From Halobacillus fulvus (lineage in GTDB: Bacteria > Bacillota > Bacilli > Bacillales > Halobacillaceae), in NCBI GenBank assembly GCA_004078665.1, contig SCFO01000001.1, positions 212,377-276,376 on the forward strand: a DNA stretch of 64,000 bases. The letters are read 5' to 3'. The notes below the pieces were generated by a model, which was not told where the DNA came from, ran no database searches, and saw only the letters and a list, made by a program, of their open reading frames with translations. Positions 59,045 through 64,000 of the stretch are shown piece after piece. The position numbers and the translations under genes were made by a program. The stretch's first letter is position 1. Each line of letters starts with the position of its first letter.

Positions 59045-60322
59045 TCAGGTGTTCTTTTGTTTTTTGATCTTTTGAAGTACTTGGTTCAATGCCTGTTCAA
59101 ACTTGCCTGTAAGTTTCGGTTCATAGTAGTTTCGATTTTTGATGGTGTCCGGCAGGTATTGTTGATCGACCCAGCTATTCTCATAATTATGAGGATACTT
59201 GTAATCGAGTCCTCGTCCTAATTTTTTTGCTCCTTTATAATGAGAGTCTTTCAAATGAGCGGGTACTTCACCGCTTTTTCCGTTTCGGATATCTGATAAT
59301 GCAGCATCGAGTGCCTTGTAAGCACTGTTGGACTTTGGTGATAAGGCGAGTTCGGTTACCGCAACAGAAAGAGGTATTCTTGCTTCTGGAAACCCGATCC
59401 TTTCTGCCGCTTCGACGGCGGCCAAGGCTCTTGGCCCAGCTTGAGGATTCGCAAGTCCGATATCCTCATATGCGATGACCACCATCCTCCGTGCGATACT
59501 GTCTAAATCACCGGCTTCGATCAACCTTCCTAAATAATGGAGCGATGCGTCCACGTCACTTCCGCGAATCGATTTTTGGAAAGCGGATAAGACGTCATAA
59601 TGGGCATCGCCATCTTTATCGTGGGAAAAGCTTTTCTTTTGCATACATTCCTCTGCTACCTCCAGCGTAATAGAAACGCTCCCCTTTTCATCTGCCGGAG
59701 TCGAAAAGGCTGCCAGTTCAAGGCCGTTCAGTGATGCACGTAAGTCACCATTTGCGGACTGGGAAAAGTGGTCAAACGCCTCTTCCGTCACATCTAAATG
59801 ATAGTTGCCGAGGCCTTTTTCTTCATCGCTGATCGCTCTATGCAATGCCGTTTTCACTTCCTCTGAAGAAAGGCGGTACAGTTCGAAAAGGTGACAGCGA
59901 CTTCTGATCGCTGGATTAATTGAATGGTAGGGATTGCTCGTCGTGCAGCCAATCAATGTGAGTCGGTTGCTTTCCAAATGCGGGAGAAGGAAATCCTGCT
60001 TCGCCTTATCGAGCCGATGCACTTCATCGAGGATCAATACCATTTGACCATGCATTTTCGCCTCTTCCACAGCGATCTCCATATCTTTTTTCTTATCGGT
60101 GACAGCATTCAACGTTTTATGAGGTAGCTTTAAACTTTTCGCTAACGCTGTCGCCATCGAAGTTTTCCCTGTTCCGGGGGGGCCGAATAAAATCATAGAG
60201 GCCAGGCGGTTTGCTGTGACCATTCTTCGGATCGTTTTTCCTTCCCCGACGAGGTGGGACTGTCCGATAATTTCATCTATATTTGACGGACGCATTCTAA
60301 ATGCGAGCGGCTGTTGATTCAT
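59045..60322 (-). CDS. rarA: Replication-associated recombination protein RarA
   Basis: A 425-residue AAA+ ATPase (MgsA/WRNIP1 family) at stalled forks. Walker A LFGPPGTGKTS, Walker B LILDEVHRL, and GCTTSNP sensor 1 are present, then the tetramerisation domain. ATG 60322 has AAGGAGATG upstream; the longer frame is rejected. Divergent from the next gene. Confidence 0.95.
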   Translation of the reverse strand: MNQQPLAFRMRPSNIDEIIGQSHLVGEGKTIRRMVTANRLASMILFGPPGTGKTSMATALAKSLKLPHKTLNAVTDKKKDMEIAVEEAKMHGQMVLILDEVHRLDKAKQDFLLPHLESNRLTLIGCTTSNPYHSINPAIRSRCHLFELYRLSSEEVKTALHRAISDEEKGLGNYHLDVTEEAFDHFSQSANGDLRASLNGLELAAFSTPADEKGSVSITLEVAEECMQKKSFSHDKDGDAHYDVLSAFQKSIRGSDVDASLHYLGRLIEAGDLDSIARRMVVIAYEDIGLANPQAGPRALAAVEAAERIGFPEARIPLSVAVTELALSPKSNSAYKALDAALSDIRNGKSGEVPAHLKDSHYKGAKKLGRGLDYKYPHNYENSWVDQQYLPDTIKNRNYYEPKLTGKFEQALNQVLQKIKKQKNT

Positions 60323-60466
60323 AGAAACATCTCCTTCTGCCTGAAAAAATGTCTGGCACGATTTTGTTTCACTAAATTCAAGCGTAGTCTCATTCTCAAT
60401 GAAATGCAAGAGGCTTGCCATTCATGCTATAATAGCGTTTGGTATAATAGAGAGAGGAGGCTTTCA

Positions 60467-61141
60467 ATGAACGGAAACCGTTTTGAAAAGCCGTTAAGGT
60501 GGAGCTTTTTCTCAATCGGGCTCATCATTCTTGGCCTTGGGATTTCCATGACCATGCAGGTGAAAGCCTTTGGCATTGGTCCGTGGGATGTTTTCCATTA
60601 TGGTCTGTTTTTAAAGATGGGACTGACAGTCGGAACTTGGTCGATCCTTGCTGGACTGGCGATTGTCGTCGTTCATGCTTTCATTGAAAAACGAGTACCT
60701 CAAATAGGTACGATTCTAAATATGGTGTTGATCGGCGTATTTATTGATTTCTTTAATTGGCTTTTACCCGAGCCGGAGCTATTCCTTATGCAGGTTCTTA
60801 TGTTCGGACTCGGTACAACTGTCATCGCGCTGGGGATTGGAATTTATGTCGCACCAGAAATGGGGGCAGGTCCTAGAGACAGTCTCATGCTGATGATTAC
60901 CGATGCGACCGGTTGGAAGGTATCGACCGTAAGGAACGGCATTGAAATTACTGTTGCTGTACTCGGGTTCCTTTTAGGAGGACCTGTTGGACTCGGCACT
61001 GTGTTCATCGCGTTATTCCTTGGAACACTTGTCGGGTACACCCTTCCAATGGCACGAAAAAGCCTCGATCTTCTAATAAGGAAAGGTGAAATGTATGAAA
61101 ATATCTACGAAAGGCCGTTACGGTCTAACCATTATGATTGA
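60467..61141 (+). CDS. YczE-like membrane protein
   Basis: A 224-residue protein with five membrane segments, of the YczE/YyaS/YitT-like group (GIGPWDVFHYGL, GAGPRDSLML). Function unknown. ATG 60467 follows AGAGAGGAGG by six bases. A TATAAT at 60443-60448 has no good -35 box. Its last 47 bases overlap cymR, an unusually long overlap. In B. subtilis rarA and cymR are direct neighbours. Confidence 0.82.
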   Translation: MNGNRFEKPLRWSFFSIGLIILGLGISMTMQVKAFGIGPWDVFHYGLFLKMGLTVGTWSILAGLAIVVVHAFIEKRVPQIGTILNMVLIGVFIDFFNWLLPEPELFLMQVLMFGLGTTVIALGIGIYVAPEMGAGPRDSLMLMITDATGWKVSTVRNGIEITVAVLGFLLGGPVGLGTVFIALFLGTLVGYTLPMARKSLDLLIRKGEMYENIYERPLRSNHYD

Positions 61142-61514
61142 ACTGGCAAGAAAATATGGAGATGGCCCGATTTCGTTAAAACAGATTGCGCGTGACAACG
61201 ATTTATCGGAACATTATCTCGAGCAGCTGATTGCGCCACTTCGGAATGCCAGCCTTGTGAAAAGTGTCCGCGGTGCCTACGGTGGATACATGTTGACAAA
61301 AGCTCCCCACGAAATTACGGCAGGAGATGTGATTAGGGTGCTGGAAGGTCCGATTACGCCTGTTGAGGGGATTGAAAACGAAGAACCAGCTAAACAAGCT
61401 TTATGGAAAAGAGTGCGTGATGCCGTAAAGGACGTGCTTGATACGACGACACTTGAAGACTTGAAAGATCATGTCGATGATCAGACACAAGATGAATATA
61501 TGTTCTACATTTAA
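61095..61514 (+). CDS. cymR: Cysteine metabolism repressor CymR
   Basis: An Rrf2-type winged-helix regulator of 139 residues that, with CysK, represses sulfur uptake and cysteine genes. It begins MKISTKGRYGLTIMIELARKYG and has VRGAYGGYML. No Cys is present, so it carries neither an iron-sulfur site nor a redox thiol. ATG 61095 follows GGAAAGGTGA. It precedes iscS and mnmA as in B. subtilis. Confidence 0.95.
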   Translation: MKISTKGRYGLTIMIELARKYGDGPISLKQIARDNDLSEHYLEQLIAPLRNASLVKSVRGAYGGYMLTKAPHEITAGDVIRVLEGPITPVEGIENEEPAKQALWKRVRDAVKDVLDTTTLEDLKDHVDDQTQDEYMFYI

Positions 61515-61531
61515 AGGATAGAGGTGATTAG

Positions 61532-63800
<2,269 letters not shown>

Positions 63801-63805
63801 AAGGC

Positions 63806-63841
63806 AAAGTCATGTCCGGAAAGGGAGGGCATGGCTTTTTC
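63806..63841 (+). terminator. Terminator of cymR-iscS-mnmA
   Basis: A 12-bp stem with two wobble pairs (63806-63817 with 63827-63838) and five T. Confidence 0.8.
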
Positions 63842-63871
63842 TTTCATTGGACAATAGAGAGGAGATTCAAA

Positions 63872-64000
63872 ATGGATAAATTGAAGCTGGGTATAGAAGA
63901 AATGCAGAAACAAAATTATGAGGAAGCCGTCCGTTTGTTTACGGAGGCGATTGAAGAAAATCCAGATGATCCGCTCGGATATATCAACTTCGGTAACCTG
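63872..64000 (+). CDS. TPR-repeat protein (YrrB-like), start only
   Basis: The first 43 codons are visible: MDKLKLGIEEMQKQNYEEA with a TPR-like pattern (YEEAVRLFTEAIEENPDD). The gene runs out of the window. In B. subtilis yrrB, a TPR protein, follows mnmA. GAGAGGAG precedes the start. Confidence 0.85.
   Translation, partial: MDKLKLGIEEMQKQNYEEAVRLFTEAIEENPDDPLGYINFGNL

Overview
The window comes from a spore-forming, low-to-mid GC Bacillota chromosome. Gene order from valS-folC through maf-radC-mreBCD-minCD-spoIVFAB-rplU-prp-rpmA-spo0B-obg-pheBA-safA-yebC-bofC-ruvAB-queA-tgt-yajC-spoVB-comN-secDF-recJ-apt-rel-dtd-hisS-aspS-6S RNA-rarA-cymR-iscS-mnmA-yrrB follows the Bacillus subtilis backbone closely. 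Strong AGGAGG-type ribosome sites, GTG and TTG starts, a T-box, an L21 leader and 6S RNA agree with Bacillaceae. The many acidic proteins suggest a halophilic relative such as Halobacillus, but that is only an inference. No mobile element, CRISPR array, tRNA or rRNA was seen.

Region 1 (1-1937) holds the 3' end of valS and folC. Region 2 (2007-15923) is the accessory part. A membrane GAF-GGDEF diguanylate cyclase is followed by a type IV pilus locus: an inverted prepilin-like gene with a beta-helix tail, two more minor prepilin-like genes, an acidic membrane protein, a VanW-G5 wall protein, pilB, pilT, pilC, a c-di-GMP-II riboswitch, the major pilin, pilD, pilM, pilN and pilO. It occupies the place where B. 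subtilis has only comC (pilD) between folC and spoIIB. The co-location of a c-di-GMP synthase and a c-di-GMP riboswitch before the major pilin suggests a local control circuit for piliation.

Region 3 (16017-30069) is the cell shape, division and sporulation backbone: spoIIB, maf, radC, mreBCD, minCD, spoIVFA-spoIVFB, an RNase E/G without its zinc-link cysteines, the rplU-prp-rpmA ribosomal operon with its leader, spo0B, obg and pheB-pheA. Region 4 (30234-39588) carries the spore coat genes safA and a CotS-like kinase-fold protein, nadE, a spore lipoprotein, yebC, bofC, LexA-boxed ruvAB, a DUF2905 gene, queA, tgt and yajC.

Region 5 (39701-64000) contains membrane proteins (YrzE-like, ArsB/NhaD-like, YrbG-like), spoVB, comN, secDF, a LapA-like protein, recJ, apt, rel, dtd, a four-SH3 amidase, the T-box-controlled hisS-aspS operon, 6S RNA, an RsfA-type regulator, rarA, a YczE-like membrane protein, cymR, iscS, mnmA and the start of a TPR gene. 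Transcription units are separated by clear intrinsic terminators, several placed between convergent genes.
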